From the NCBI RefSeq assembly GCF_900108065.1, contig NZ_FNVQ01000002.1:558001-622000 (forward strand): a DNA stretch of 64,000 nt, given 5' to 3'. This document shows, piece after piece, positions 1 to 8,772 of the stretch (the first letter of the stretch is position 1; every line of letters begins with the position of its first letter). Below the pieces are notes generated by a model, which worked only from the letters and a program-made list of their open reading frames with translations, ran no database searches and was not told the origin of the DNA. The stretch comes from Marinobacterium lutimaris. Its GTDB lineage: Bacteria; Pseudomonadota; Gammaproteobacteria; Pseudomonadales; Balneatricaceae. A program made the position numbers and the translations under genes.

Positions 1-1
1 G

Positions 2-586
2 GCCATGGCCTACGAACTGCAGAAGCGCCAGCAACCCTTCGGCTTGCACTACTGCACCCGCTCACGCGCACACACCGCCTTCCTCGATGAGATAGAAAGC
101 TCGAGCTTCGCCGATCGGGTCAGCCTGCATCACGATGACGACGCGCGCCTGGATATCAAGGCGCTGCTTAGCCAGACAGAGCGGAATACGGAGATCTACG
201 TCTGCGGCCCCGAGGGCTTTTTGCAGGCGGTGCTCGAAGGCGCCCGGGAGCTGGGTTGGCCGGAGGAGAAACTGCACTACGAGTACTTCGCTGCAACGCC
301 CACCAGCAGTGACGATGACCAGGCAATCGAACTGCGTATCGCCAGCACCGGACAAACGCTGACCGTGCCGGCCAACGCCAGCGTACTGTCGACCCTGGAA
401 GAAGCGGGCTTTGATATTCCCAAGTCCTGCGAGCAGGGTGTCTGCGGCAGCTGTCTGACCGGTGTTATCGATGGCGAACCGGACCACAGAGATCACTTCC
501 TGACCCCTCAGGAGAGACAGGCAAACGACCAGTTCACGCCCTGCTGTTCAAGAGCCAAGGGAGGCACCCTGACCCTCGACCTGTAA
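2..586 (+). CDS. Rieske-oxygenase reductase, C-terminal part (VanB-like)
   Basis: The frame is already open at the window edge, so this is the C-terminal ~194 residues of a longer protein. The visible part contains the end of an NAD-binding ferredoxin-reductase domain (YVCGPEGF near residue 65 of the visible part), then a plant-type [2Fe-2S] ferredoxin domain with SCEQGVCGSC (Cys142, Cys147, Cys150) and a final PCCSRA. That order, flavin/NAD domain first and ferredoxin last, is the class IA layout of VanB and phthalate dioxygenase reductase. Such proteins pass electrons from NAD(P)H to a Rieske oxygenase in the cytoplasm. The partner oxygenase would lie upstream, outside the window, so the substrate cannot be named. 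The family call is firm; the pathway is unknown. Confidence 0.85.
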   Translation, partial: AMAYELQKRQQPFGLHYCTRSRAHTAFLDEIESSSFADRVSLHHDDDARLDIKALLSQTERNTEIYVCGPEGFLQAVLEGARELGWPEEKLHYEYFAATPTSSDDDQAIELRIASTGQTLTVPANASVLSTLEEAGFDIPKSCEQGVCGSCLTGVIDGEPDHRDHFLTPQERQANDQFTPCCSRAKGGTLTLDL

Positions 587-638
587 CGGGACCTGTAACT
601 GAACCTGTAACTGAACTTGTAACTGAACTTGTAAAAAG
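579..638 (+). repeat. Five-copy 12-bp tandem repeat over the reductase stop codon
   Basis: The unit acctgtaactga occurs at 579-590 (last bases diverged), 591-602, 603-614, 615-626 (acttgtaactga) and 627-638 (diverged end). The first copy contains the reductase stop codon TAA. Because the unit is 12 bp, every later copy repeats a TAA in the same frame, giving a run of in-frame stops. It looks like slippage duplication of the gene end. Confidence 0.85.
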
Positions 639-641
639 TAA

Positions 642-679
642 CGCCTTCCGGCGAAGCCGTTCCCCCTTCCCGGAAGGCG
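642..679 (+). terminator. Terminator-like hairpin
   Basis: A perfect 10-bp inverted repeat, cgccttccgg (642-651) and ccggaaggcg (670-679), encloses an 18-nt loop. No T-run follows, so intrinsic termination is uncertain. Its position just downstream of the reductase gene fits a 3'-end hairpin. Confidence 0.45.
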
Positions 680-681
680 CC

Positions 682-704
682 ACTTGGTCAATAAAAGGCC
701 AAGT
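682..704. promoter_or_regulatory. Operator-like imperfect palindrome upstream of the TRAP receptor
   Basis: acttggtc (682-689) and ggccaagt (697-704) form an inverted repeat with seven of eight positions matching, separated by 7 bp. It lies about 50 bp before the receptor start. The XRE-cupin regulator encoded just beyond the receptor is a natural candidate to bind it, but that link is inferred only from position. Confidence 0.3.
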
Positions 705-756
705 AACCGAAAACCCAACAACATCCGTTTAAAAATAAAGATAAAGGATACGCACC

Positions 757-1782
757 ATGAAACTGACCTCTCTGATCAAGCCGCTTGCGGCCGGCGTGCT
801 GCTGGGCCTCTCCGCTTCCGCCGCCCAGGCCGCTGACTCCTATACCCTGCGCCTGGCTCATTTCTGGCCGTCAGGCTCCAGCGTCGACAAGGTGGTTAAC
901 GCCTGGGCCGAGCGCCTCAACGAGCGCTCGGATGGCCGCCTCACTATCGATATCTACCCCTCTCAAACCCTGGCCAAGGCACCGGCCAGCTATGATGCGA
1001 CCGTTAATGGCGTCGCCGATATCACCGTGACCGCCCAGGGCTATAGCGCCGGGCGCTTTCCGTTGACCCAGGTGATCGAGCTGCCCGGCATCGTCACCAG
1101 CGCGGAAAACGCCAGCTGCGTATTGCAGAATCTCTACGACGAGGAGCTGATCAGTAACGAGTACAAGGATACCCATCCGCTGTTCTTCTTCGCCCACGGC
1201 CCCGGCCACATCCATACCGGTGAGAAAATGGTGAAAACACCGGAAGATCTTGCCGGCCTGCGTATCCGTCGCGCCACCACAGTAGTCGGCGACCTGCTGG
1301 AAGGCCTGGGCGCCCAGCCGGTCGGTATGCCGGCACCGGAAACCTACACCGCCGTGCAGCGCGGTGTGATGAACGGTGTCGCCTTCCCCTGGCAGGCGAT
1401 GAAAGATTTTCGCCTCAACGAACAGCTGACTCAGCACACCGAAATCGGTCTCTATACCCTGTCATTCATCACCACCATGAACAACGCCACTTACGCACGG
1501 CTGCCGGATGACCTGAAACAGGTGATCGATAGCAACAGCGGTATGGAGTGGGCTCGCACCATGGGCAAGGAGCTGGACGATCTGGACGCCAGAGGTCGTG
1601 AGGAAGCCCTGAAGGAAGGGCACAGTTTCTATACCGTAGAAGGCGGCACCGAGAACCCGGCCTGGAAAGAGACTCTGCAGGGCGTGATCGATCACAATAT
1701 CGAGATGCTCACGGCAAAGTCATTGCCGGCTGATCAGGTCTACGACCGCGCCAAATCTCTGGTTCCTGTCTGCGCGAGTTAA
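757..1782 (+). CDS. TRAP transporter solute-binding protein, DctP family
   Basis: The 341-residue product is a periplasmic solute receptor of the tripartite ATP-independent periplasmic family. Residues 1-25 form a signal peptide ending ASAAQA. The mature start, YTLRLAHFWP, is the usual first strand of the family. The segment DLAGLRIRRATT followed by MPAPETYTAVQRGVMNG matches the conserved core in which an Arg binds the ligand carboxylate. AAAGGA lies upstream of the ATG. No DctQ or DctM membrane subunit is visible nearby, so the receptor is either an orphan or paired with a transporter elsewhere. A strong terminator follows, so it is probably monocistronic. The ligand is unknown; an organic acid is the family norm. 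Confidence 0.88.
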   Translation: MKLTSLIKPLAAGVLLGLSASAAQAADSYTLRLAHFWPSGSSVDKVVNAWAERLNERSDGRLTIDIYPSQTLAKAPASYDATVNGVADITVTAQGYSAGRFPLTQVIELPGIVTSAENASCVLQNLYDEELISNEYKDTHPLFFFAHGPGHIHTGEKMVKTPEDLAGLRIRRATTVVGDLLEGLGAQPVGMPAPETYTAVQRGVMNGVAFPWQAMKDFRLNEQLTQHTEIGLYTLSFITTMNNATYARLPDDLKQVIDSNSGMEWARTMGKELDDLDARGREEALKEGHSFYTVEGGTENPAWKETLQGVIDHNIEMLTAKSLPADQVYDRAKSLVPVCAS

Positions 1783-1794
1783 GGTTATATCCCT

Positions 1795-1828
1795 GCCCCG
1801 CCAATTCTCTGATGGCGGGGCATTTTTC
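1795..1828 (+). terminator. Rho-independent terminator after the TRAP receptor gene
   Basis: gccccgcca (1795-1803) pairs perfectly with tggcggggc (1813-1821) across a 9-nt loop and is followed by atttttc. GC-rich stem plus T-run, 12 bases after the stop codon. Confidence 0.85.
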
Positions 1829-1959
1829 CCCCAGCCTCAAAGCCCGCCGATTTTCTGGAAAAAAACTTCGCTTTTCTCGCCAAGAATCAATAAAGTTTCT
1901 TAACAGGAATGTCACACTACGTCCTGGTAACACGAAAGAACAGGTTTGAGCGAAGAATT

Positions 1960-2619
1960 ATGAGCGGAAAAAATACGGCTTCACGACACATCGATGCCCT
2001 GGAAAAAGGCGAGATCAGCCTGAGCCGGGAGAGCCAGAACCATGACCCTCGCCTGCGTCTGGAGCAGTACATCGCCATGCAGGTAAAGCGCAAGCGCACC
2101 GAGCAGGGTTTGAAGATCACCGATGTGGCGCGTATCGCCGGGCTCAGCCAGGGGATGGTGAGCAAGATCGAAAACGCTCAGGTCTCCACCAGCCTGGAAA
2201 CGCTCAGTAAACTGTGTGACGCCATCGGCCTGCCGATCTCTCAACTGTTCAGCGATTATGATCGTCCCTCCGGCGGCGCCCAGCTGACCAAGGCGGGCCA
2301 AGGGATGGAGGTGGTGCGTCGTGGTACTGAGAAGGGCCACACCTACCAGCTGCTCAACTACCATCGCGGTAAGAAGAAAAGCTACGAGCCGTTCCTGATC
2401 ACCATGGATGACGCCAGCGAGGTGTTCCCCACCTTCTCACACCCCGGCCAGGAGTTTATCTACATCCTTAAGGGCGAGATTCTATATCGTCACGGCAACC
2501 ACCTTTACGAGATGGGCCCCGGCGATTCACTCTCCTTCGATGCCGAAGTGCCTCACGGTCCGGAAGAGCTAAAGAAAGTACCGCTGCAGCTGCTGTCGAT
2601 TATCCATTACGACGACTGA
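1960..2619 (+). CDS. XRE-family transcriptional regulator with C-terminal cupin domain
   Basis: About 219 residues from the ATG at 1960. The N-terminal third holds a lambda-repressor-type helix-turn-helix (EQGLKITDVARIAGLSQGMV, then SKIENAQVSTSLETLSKLCD). The C-terminal part is a cupin beta-barrel (SHPGQEFIYILKGEILYRHG ... MGPGDSLSFDAEVPHGPEE), which normally senses a small ligand. Such proteins usually regulate uptake or catabolism genes next to them, here plausibly the TRAP receptor. An in-frame ATG at 1909 would add 17 basic residues, but its AGGA abuts the start codon, so 1960 is preferred; neither ribosome site is strong. Family call is firm, target is inferred. Confidence 0.8.
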   Translation: MSGKNTASRHIDALEKGEISLSRESQNHDPRLRLEQYIAMQVKRKRTEQGLKITDVARIAGLSQGMVSKIENAQVSTSLETLSKLCDAIGLPISQLFSDYDRPSGGAQLTKAGQGMEVVRRGTEKGHTYQLLNYHRGKKKSYEPFLITMDDASEVFPTFSHPGQEFIYILKGEILYRHGNHLYEMGPGDSLSFDAEVPHGPEELKKVPLQLLSIIHYDD

Positions 2620-2770
2620 CGGATAGACTTCATTGCCGGGATTTACTCGCGGGAAAGAGTCGATTTTCGTACAGAGAATTCGTCATTAAGCAGGGCAACA
2701 TACTGCGGTAGACGGCGCGCTCTCACGCCGATTGAACCTAGCACAGCGGTAATTCAAAACCATGGCGGGT

Positions 2771-2800
2771 TATCGCGACGGGGCGTCGCTGCTCCCTACC
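2771..2800 (-). repeat. REP palindrome, subtype A, overlapping the glycerate kinase stop
   Basis: Read on the minus strand it is ggtagggagcagcgacgcc followed by ccgtcgcgata, the same element as at 10306-10333 and 11589-11617. The TAG inside its GGTAG head is the stop codon of the glycerate kinase gene (2796-2798). Confidence 0.7.
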
Positions 2801-3935
2801 TTACCAGCGCCCAGAAAGCTCCAAGGTTACGGGCGCAGAGCTTCAGGTTGGTATCCGCCTGTTCCAGCGCCTGATCCAGATCCATAACGCCCGGCAGTAT
2901 CGGGAATACCGCTTTCAGTCCCTGTTTTGACAGGGCCTCCAGCACCTCGACCTCATCAGGTACAGATCCACCCAGTGCGATACAGGGCACGCCGTGACGC
3001 TTGGCTCTTCGCGCTACGCCCACCGGGGTTTTGCCACGTTCGGTCTGGGAGTCGATACGGCCCTCGCCGGTAATCACCAGGTCCGCTCCTTCCAGATGGC
3101 TATCCATATCCACTGCATCGAGCATGATCTCAATGCCGGGTTTGAGACTGGCGTTGAAAAAGGCCAGGAAGGCCGCACCCAGTCCACCGGCCGCGCCGGC
3201 GCCGGCAATGGTGTCGACCTTTTCCCCTATGCATTCGGTAATCACCCGGGCGTAATTAGCGAGGCAGGCATCCATCCGCTTTACCAGCGCCTCATCGGCC
3301 CCTTTCTGCGGACCAAAGATGGCAGAGGCACCATTGGGGCCGGTAAGCGGGTTATCCACATCGCAGGCGACCTGAAAACGGGCGGTTTTCAGACGTTTAT
3401 CCAACCCCGATAGATCGATGGCGGCCAGTTTCTCCAGGCCTTCGGCACCAAGGCCTATCTCAGCGCCGCTGTCATCAAGCAGGCGTGCACCCAGCGCCTG
3501 CATCATGCCGGCGCCACCATCATTGGTCGCGCTGCCGCCAAGGCCTATGATGATGTCGGTCATACCGACATCCAGCGCAGCACGAATCAGTTCGCCGGTG
3601 CCCCGGGTCGTTGCCCGCCAGGGATCGCGCTGATCCCGCGCCAGCAGGTCAAGTCCACCGGAAGCGGCGCACTCGATCACCGCCGTGTGTTCGCCGATAC
3701 GCCCCCAGAAGGCGGTCATCGTTTCACCGAGAGGGCCAGTTACGTCGCAATGTTCCAGGCGCCCGCCACTGGCGGTGACCAGCGCCTGGGTGGTGCCTTC
3801 ACCGCCATCGGCCATGGGCAGCTCGATGCACTCGGTTGCCGGCAGCGCCATGCGCCAGCCGGCAGCTATAGCTGCGGCGACCTCGGCAGCGCTAAGACTT
3901 TCCTTGAATGAATCCGGTGCGATCACGACTTTCAT
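2796..3935 (-). CDS. glxK: Glycerate kinase (GlxK/GarK type)
   Basis: A 379-residue protein of the glycerate 2-kinase family, which phosphorylates D-glycerate with ATP to 2-phosphoglycerate and so feeds glyoxylate or glycerate into glycolysis. The N-terminus MKVVIAPDSFKESLSAAEVA is diagnostic. Further conserved stretches are LPMADGGEGTTQALV (~40-55), GLGGSATNDGGAGMMQALGA (~130-150), and VITGEGRIDSQT with KTPVGVARRAK in the C-terminal third. Length matches the family (~380). It is a single minus-strand gene with no tartronate-semialdehyde genes beside it. Its stop codon lies inside a REP element, so the last residue (ALVR) abuts repeat DNA. The symbol follows E. coli usage; garK is equally possible. 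Confidence 0.9.
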   Translation of the reverse strand: MKVVIAPDSFKESLSAAEVAAAIAAGWRMALPATECIELPMADGGEGTTQALVTASGGRLEHCDVTGPLGETMTAFWGRIGEHTAVIECAASGGLDLLARDQRDPWRATTRGTGELIRAALDVGMTDIIIGLGGSATNDGGAGMMQALGARLLDDSGAEIGLGAEGLEKLAAIDLSGLDKRLKTARFQVACDVDNPLTGPNGASAIFGPQKGADEALVKRMDACLANYARVITECIGEKVDTIAGAGAAGGLGAAFLAFFNASLKPGIEIMLDAVDMDSHLEGADLVITGEGRIDSQTERGKTPVGVARRAKRHGVPCIALGGSVPDEVEVLEALSKQGLKAVFPILPGVMDLDQALEQADTNLKLCARNLGAFWALVR

Positions 3936-4054
3936 GGCGAGCCCTCGCAGGAGATGGGTAGGTTTTCCCTGATTGAGTTACCCTACCCCAAGCCCGACAT
4001 CACCACCATACGTACTACCGCAGCAGATTCAGCACCAGGTTCAGCACTGCGGAG

Positions 4055-5644
4055 TCAGGCGCCTTTTTTACTGCGTCCGGCCCAGAACTGCTGCGCCAGC
4101 TCACCAAAGCCGGTGGCGATACCGAGCATGTGGTGGCTGGTCTGCGAGCTCTGCTCCACCGCCTCCAGGTTCATTCTCGACATATCGCGGATGCTGAATA
4201 CGCTGCGGTTGATGGTCTCTGCCACCCGGCTCTGCTGATCCACCGCATCGGCGATTTCCAGGCTCATGGCGGAGATCTCCTCGATCGACTCCAGCAAACG
4301 ATCCAGGGAATCAGCGGTCAGTTCACTCTGCTCCACGCAAAGATCCGCCTGCGCCTGACCTGCGTTCATCGCCTCGACCGCCCTGCGCGCGCCCTGTTGC
4401 AGACGCTCGATCATGTCACGGATCTCGTCGGTGGAACTCTGGGTCCGGGTGGCCAGTGAACGTACTTCGTCGGCCACTACGGCAAAGCCGCGGCCCGACT
4501 CGCCGGCGCGGGCTGCTTCGATAGCGGCATTAAGCGCCAGCAGGTTGGTCTGCTCGGACACGGTCACGATCACATCGAGAATGCCGGAGATATTGCGGCT
4601 GCTGAGCTCCACCTCCCGGATCACCTCAGCGGCACGGCCAATTTCGGTTTTCATCTGGCGGATTGCCGAGGCACAGGCGTCCACTTCGGCCTTGCCTTCG
4701 CCCACCTCTTCGAGTCCCCGGGCAGCGGCCTCGGATGTACCCTGGGCACTACGCGCCACGCTCTGGATACTTTCGGTCATCTCGTTGACGGCAGAAGAGA
4801 CCTGATCTGTTTCCGAGAACTGGCGCCGTACCCCGGCCTGGGACTGCTTAACCGCCGCACTCAAGCCTGACACTCCCGCGGTGAGCGCCCCGGAAGTATC
4901 GGAAATCCGTCCGATCAGCCCCGCCGTTTCCGACTCGAGCATTTTCATCGCCAGTTGCAGCTGACCAACCTCATCCATGCGCCCGGTGTAGATGCACTGG
5001 GCCACCGGATCACTCACCAGGTTTTTCGCCCTCTCGGTCAATGCCGCCAATGGCCTGAACGCGAAAAGCAGCGAGATCACCGCCGCAACCCCTGCGCCGC
5101 CGAGCAGCATAAATGCATCATCAGATACGCCGAGAAATCCACCGATCAGCGCCGCCAATAGCAGCGGCAGCACCACGCAAAGCTGCAAACGCATCCTGTA
5201 GGAGAGTCCACGCCCTTTCAGACAACTAGGCACCTTGCCTGCACTCAGCTTGGCGTAGAGCGCTTCGGCACGGTCGACCGCCTGCTGATCCGGCTTACGC
5301 CTGACCGACTGATACTCGGCGATTTCGCCATTACGCTCGATCGGCGTGACATAGGCATCCACCCAGTAGTGGTTACCGTTGCTACAGCGGTTTTTCACCA
5401 CCCCCATCCAGGAGCGGCCGCTTTTCACCCGGCTCCAAAGATCGCCGAAAGCAGCTGGCGGCATATCGGGATGGCGTACCATGTTGTGGCTGCTGCCGAT
5501 CAGTTCCTCTCTGGAGAACCCACTAATGCTTACAAAGTCATCATTGACGTAGGTGATCTGTCCCCTGAGATCCGTGGTGGACAGTATGTTTGAAGAAGCG
5601 GGAAAGGCTTCCTCGACCTGAGTCACCGGCAAGTTTTGCTTCAC
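4055..5644 (-). CDS. Aer-like methyl-accepting chemotaxis protein with PAS domain
   Basis: The 529-residue protein starts with a PAS domain (~15-110) of the Aer type: [34 protein letters not shown] and [14 protein letters not shown]. In Aer this domain binds FAD and reports redox or energy state. Two hydrophobic segments follow (~150-200; [19 protein letters not shown] and [18 protein letters not shown]) with almost no periplasmic loop, as in energy-taxis receptors. The rest is the coiled-coil signalling module with the conserved hairpin tip, [20 protein letters not shown] then [15 protein letters not shown]. No C-terminal CheR-tethering pentapeptide is seen. It probably acts in the inner membrane through CheA/CheW encoded elsewhere. 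It stands alone on the minus strand. Confidence 0.9.
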   Translation of the reverse strand: MKQNLPVTQVEEAFPASSNILSTTDLRGQITYVNDDFVSISGFSREELIGSSHNMVRHPDMPPAAFGDLWSRVKSGRSWMGVVKNRCSNGNHYWVDAYVTPIERNGEIAEYQSVRRKPDQQAVDRAEALYAKLSAGKVPSCLKGRGLSYRMRLQLCVVLPLLLAALIGGFLGVSDDAFMLLGGAGVAAVISLLFAFRPLAALTERAKNLVSDPVAQCIYTGRMDEVGQLQLAMKMLESETAGLIGRISDTSGALTAGVSGLSAAVKQSQAGVRRQFSETDQVSSAVNEMTESIQSVARSAQGTSEAAARGLEEVGEGKAEVDACASAIRQMKTEIGRAAEVIREVELSSRNISGILDVIVTVSEQTNLLALNAAIEAARAGESGRGFAVVADEVRSLATRTQSSTDEIRDMIERLQQGARRAVEAMNAGQAQADLCVEQSELTADSLDRLLESIEEISAMSLEIADAVDQQSRVAETINRSVFSIRDMSRMNLEAVEQSSQTSHHMLGIATGFGELAQQFWAGRSKKGA

Positions 5645-5758
5645 GATGGCTACCCCTGCAGCAATAGAGCTTAAGAATGTAGTAAAGCCGACAAGATACC
5701 TCTGGCTTTATGTATCTTTATTGCAACAAAGAAGCCATGCCGTAGATCAATACCTAAT

Positions 5759-6286
5759 TTAGCTGTCTCTTTTTGCCAGATACTCGAGAATGGCGCGCCA
5801 GCGCTCACGCTTAAGATCAAAACTCATCGCCGCATAGGCAGGGCTGGTGGAAGGTAACTGCAGCACAGCGGGTCCATCCGGGCGCTCAGCGCCCACTAAA
5901 GAACCAAAATGACGAGTAAATAACCGGTAGGCCGTGCCGCCATTGCAGGCAATCAGACGCAGCTCTGGCAGTTGCGAGACCAGTCCTGGCAGGTCGTTAG
6001 GCTGCACCGACTCCGCCGCGATACGGCTATCAAGACTCCCCGGCCTGTGGCAACTCCCGATCACATCCCAAAGCGCTACACCTGATTCATTGAGCGCCAG
6101 CAAGCGCTCGGCATAGGTAAGCTCCGGTGAGAAGCCGCATAGCTCCGCCAGGATCGGCCAGAACGCATTGCGTGAGTGCGCGTAGTAGCGCTGCTCCTGC
6201 AGCGATACCTGCCCCGGCATTGAGCCGAGAATTAACACGCGCGCATCGGCGCGCCAGCTCGGCGGAAAAGAAACGGCGTTTTCCAA
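5759..6286 (-). CDS. DNA-deoxyinosine / uracil DNA glycosylase family protein
   Basis: A 175-residue protein of the uracil-DNA-glycosylase superfamily, in the hypoxanthine-DNA glycosylase branch. The N-terminal LILGSMPGQVSLQEQRYYAH holds the GSMPG loop and is followed by NAFWPILAELCGF. LIACNGGTAY and LPSTSPAYA mark the later active-site loops. These enzymes excise deaminated bases, starting base-excision repair. The start codon is TTG at 6286, supported by GAGGT five bases upstream; no ATG gives a complete first domain. It is monocistronic and divergent from apaH. The fold assignment is good; the exact base specificity is inferred from family. Confidence 0.8.
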   Translation of the reverse strand: MENAVSFPPSWRADARVLILGSMPGQVSLQEQRYYAHSRNAFWPILAELCGFSPELTYAERLLALNESGVALWDVIGSCHRPGSLDSRIAAESVQPNDLPGLVSQLPELRLIACNGGTAYRLFTRHFGSLVGAERPDGPAVLQLPSTSPAYAAMSFDLKRERWRAILEYLAKRDS

Positions 6287-6394
6287 AGATACCTCGACTT
6301 GCGATCAAACCAGTGTTTAACGGGCGGATGTGGCCCGGGGGCCTGATCCGGTATGATATCGGATTCGTTTTACCGGAACAGACGGCAGGAGTGC

Positions 6395-7219
6395 ATGGCT
6401 ACATACGCGATCGGCGATATTCAGGGCTGCTACGACGAATTGATGGCACTGTTAGACAGGATCGGTTTCAGCGACCAGGACCAGCTCTGGTTTGCCGGCG
6501 ATCTCGTTAACCGCGGCCCCAAGTCGCTGGAGGTTCTGCGTTTCGTCAAATCGTTGGGGCTACGCGCCCGCACGGTGCTCGGCAATCATGACCTGCACCT
6601 GCTCGCCGTGCATTACGGCATGGCCAGCGGCAAACGCAAAGACACCCTGGTGCCTGTTCTGGAAGCACCTGATCGCGAAGAGCTTATGCACTGGCTGCGG
6701 CATCAGCCGCTGCTGATCGATGACAAGGCCCTCGGTTACGTGATCACCCATGCCGGCATCCCGCCCATCTGGACACTGAAGCAGGCGCGAGAATTTGCCG
6801 GCGAGGTGGAGCAGGTTCTGCAAGGCACGCTCGCCGAAGAGTATTTTCGCCATATGTACGGCAACCAGCCGGATCATTGGCGGGACTCGGTAAAGGGCTG
6901 GGACCGGCTGCGCCTGATTACCAACTACCTGACACGGATGCGCTTTGTCAGCCCCAAGGGAAAACTGGATTTCAGCGCCAATGGTGGCCTTGAAACCCAG
7001 CCGGAGGGCTACCATCCATGGTATGAAGTGGAACGCAGCAAGCCGATCAAGCGCACCCAACTGTTCGGGCACTGGGCCGCCCTGGGGGAAACCGGCAGGC
7101 GCGATACCATCGCGCTGGATACCGGCTGTGTCTGGGGCGGAGCGCTGACCGCCCTGCGGCTGGAAGATGGCGAGCTGTTTTCCTGCGGCTGTGCCGGGCA
7201 TCTCGACTTTGCTAGTTAA
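6395..7219 (+). CDS. apaH: Bis(5'-nucleosyl)-tetraphosphatase, symmetrical
   Basis: A 274-residue calcineurin-type metallophosphatase that cleaves Ap4A to two ADP in the cytoplasm. The three metal-ligand blocks are present in order: YAIGDIQGCYDE at the N-terminus, FAGDLVNRGPKSLEVLRF (~35-52) and LGNHDLHLLAVHYG (~64-77). A conserved C-terminal part follows (LFGHWAALGE, ALDTGCVWGGALTALRLED). The ATG at 6395 is chosen because AGGAG precedes it by five bases and the protein then starts directly at the first motif. An upstream in-frame ATG at 6353 would only add 14 residues lacking conservation. Length matches E. coli ApaH (280). It is followed by glpE on the same strand. Confidence 0.95.
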   Translation: MATYAIGDIQGCYDELMALLDRIGFSDQDQLWFAGDLVNRGPKSLEVLRFVKSLGLRARTVLGNHDLHLLAVHYGMASGKRKDTLVPVLEAPDREELMHWLRHQPLLIDDKALGYVITHAGIPPIWTLKQAREFAGEVEQVLQGTLAEEYFRHMYGNQPDHWRDSVKGWDRLRLITNYLTRMRFVSPKGKLDFSANGGLETQPEGYHPWYEVERSKPIKRTQLFGHWAALGETGRRDTIALDTGCVWGGALTALRLEDGELFSCGCAGHLDFAS

Positions 7220-7252
7220 TCAATACGCACCGACAGTTAACGCACGCTAATA

Positions 7253-7282
7253 ATTAATGCTCACTAGCTATTAATGCTCACT
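7253..7282 (+). repeat. Direct repeat upstream of glpE
   Basis: attaatgctcact occurs at 7253-7265 and again at 7270-7282, a 17-bp period, 20 bp before the glpE start. It could be a regulator binding pair or a small duplication; the sequence does not decide. Confidence 0.5.
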
Positions 7283-7302
7283 GAAGTACTGGAGACCCAA
7301 CC

Positions 7303-7620
7303 ATGGACCAATACCGCTGCATCTCAACCCAACAGGCGGCCGAGCTGATCGACCAGGGCGCGTCCGTGGTCGATATCCGCGATGGACAGAGCTACGCCGC
7401 GCGCCATATCAACGGCTCTTTCAACCTGAGCAATGACAACCTGCAGGACTTTATGGCCAGCGCCGATATGGAAAAGCCACTGATCGTCTGCTGCTACCAC
7501 GGTATCAGCAGCCAGTCCGCCGCCGGCTTCCTGGTTCACCAGGGCTTTGATGAGGTTTACAGCCTCGACGGCGGCTTTGAAGCCTGGCAGCAGAGTTTCC
7601 CCGACCGCTGCGAGAACTGA
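7303..7620 (+). CDS. glpE: Thiosulfate sulfurtransferase GlpE (single-domain rhodanese)
   Basis: A 105-residue single rhodanese domain that transfers sulfane sulfur from thiosulfate to acceptors such as cyanide or thioredoxin. The catalytic loop is CCYHGISSQSAA, with Cys64 in the position of GlpE Cys65. VVDIRDGQSYAARHINGSFN is the N-terminal CH2A motif. GGAG lies eight bases before the ATG. Length is typical (108 in E. coli). It lies two bases ahead of cca, so the two are probably cotranscribed, as apaH-glpE-cca neighbourhoods often are in this group. Confidence 0.93.
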   Translation: MDQYRCISTQQAAELIDQGASVVDIRDGQSYAARHINGSFNLSNDNLQDFMASADMEKPLIVCCYHGISSQSAAGFLVHQGFDEVYSLDGGFEAWQQSFPDRCEN

Positions 7621-7622
7621 TC

Positions 7623-8768
7623 ATGCAGATTTACCTGGTGGGCGGCGCCGTGCGCGACCGCCTGCTCGGCCTTAAGGTCAAGGACCACGACTGGGTTGTG
7701 GTCGGCGCCACCCCTGAAGAGATGATCAAGGCCGGCTACAAGCCGGTGGGCAAGGACTTCCCGGTATTTCTGCATCCGAAAACCGCCGAGGAGTACGCCC
7801 TGGCGCGCACCGAGCGTAAGTCCGGCAAGGGTTATACCGGCTTCGAATTTTTCGCCAGCCCGGACGTAAGCCTGGAAGAAGATCTGCGCCGCCGAGACCT
7901 GACCATCAACGCCATCGCCCAGGACAGTGACGGCCAGCTGATCGATCCCTACGGTGGACAGCAGGATTTAGAAGCCCGCGTGCTGCGCCACGTCTCCCCC
8001 GCCTTTCGTGAAGACCCACTGCGTGTATTGCGCGTGGCGCGCTTCGCCGCCCGTTTCGCTGATCTCAATTTCCGTATCGCCGATGAAACCCTGGCGCTGA
8101 TGCGCGAGATCAGTGCTAGCGACGAGCTCGACTATCTTACGCCCGAGCGTGTGTGGCAGGAGTTCGAGCGCGCCCTGGGCACCCGGTCACCGCTGGTGTT
8201 TATCCACAGCCTGAACGTAGTGAGCGCCTGTGAACGCCTGCTGCCGGAGTTCTGCCAGCTGGATAACGAAGCCGCGGAAAAGGCCTGCGGTCAATTGGCC
8301 AAAAACGGTGGCAATGCGGAGCAGCAGTTTGCCTTGCTGACCAACCTGGCCACTGCTTCATTGGATAACGCCGCCGCCCTGGAACAGATCCGGGAGCTCT
8401 GCGTCAGAGTCAGATCCCCTAACCGATTCCGCGACCTGGCACTGCAGCTGCGACAGTTTCATCAGGACCTAGCCACCTTCTCCGAGCTGGCCGCCGAGCG
8501 GAAACTGAAACTGGTAAAACAGCTGGACCTGCTACGCCGGCCGGAACGCCTCGAGCTGATGCGCCCCTGCGTGGCTGCATTGGTTCAGACAGAGACTGGC
8601 GGCATAGCCGAGGGGATAGAAACGCTGCTGGAAAGAATGAGTGCAGTAGAACCGCGCCAGCTGATGGCCGAAGGCTTTTCGGGTAAGGCGCTGGGCGAGG
8701 AGATTGAAAAACGTCAGTTGGCGATCTGCGCTGAAGGCAGATCGGCAGGGTCAGGCAGGGCTGATTAA
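7623..8768 (+). CDS. cca: CCA tRNA nucleotidyltransferase
   Basis: A 381-residue class II nucleotidyltransferase that builds or repairs the 3' CCA of tRNAs. MQIYLVGGAVRDRLLGL with DHDWVVVGATPEEM is the head; LARTERKSGKGYTGFE and EEDLRRRDLTINAIA are conserved catalytic-core segments; FREDPLRVLRVARFAARF and LTPERVWQEFERAL are the neck. The E. coli enzyme (412 residues) carries a C-terminal HD phosphohydrolase domain. Here the C-terminal third has no His-Asp metal motif and is shorter, as in some pseudomonads. The start is two bases after the glpE stop. Confidence 0.94.
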   Translation: MQIYLVGGAVRDRLLGLKVKDHDWVVVGATPEEMIKAGYKPVGKDFPVFLHPKTAEEYALARTERKSGKGYTGFEFFASPDVSLEEDLRRRDLTINAIAQDSDGQLIDPYGGQQDLEARVLRHVSPAFREDPLRVLRVARFAARFADLNFRIADETLALMREISASDELDYLTPERVWQEFERALGTRSPLVFIHSLNVVSACERLLPEFCQLDNEAAEKACGQLAKNGGNAEQQFALLTNLATASLDNAAALEQIRELCVRVRSPNRFRDLALQLRQFHQDLATFSELAAERKLKLVKQLDLLRRPERLELMRPCVAALVQTETGGIAEGIETLLERMSAVEPRQLMAEGFSGKALGEEIEKRQLAICAEGRSAGSGRAD

Positions 8769-8772
8769 GATA

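Noticed and set aside
5409-5435. A REP-like caggagcggccgc inside the chemoreceptor gene.
   Set aside because: It lacks the palindromic second half and encodes conserved PAS residues.
5645-5758. A flagellar (sigma-28) promoter for the chemoreceptor gene.
   Set aside because: TAAA is present on the minus strand at a plausible place, but the -10 part (TCGGCTTT) is a poor match to GCCGATAA.
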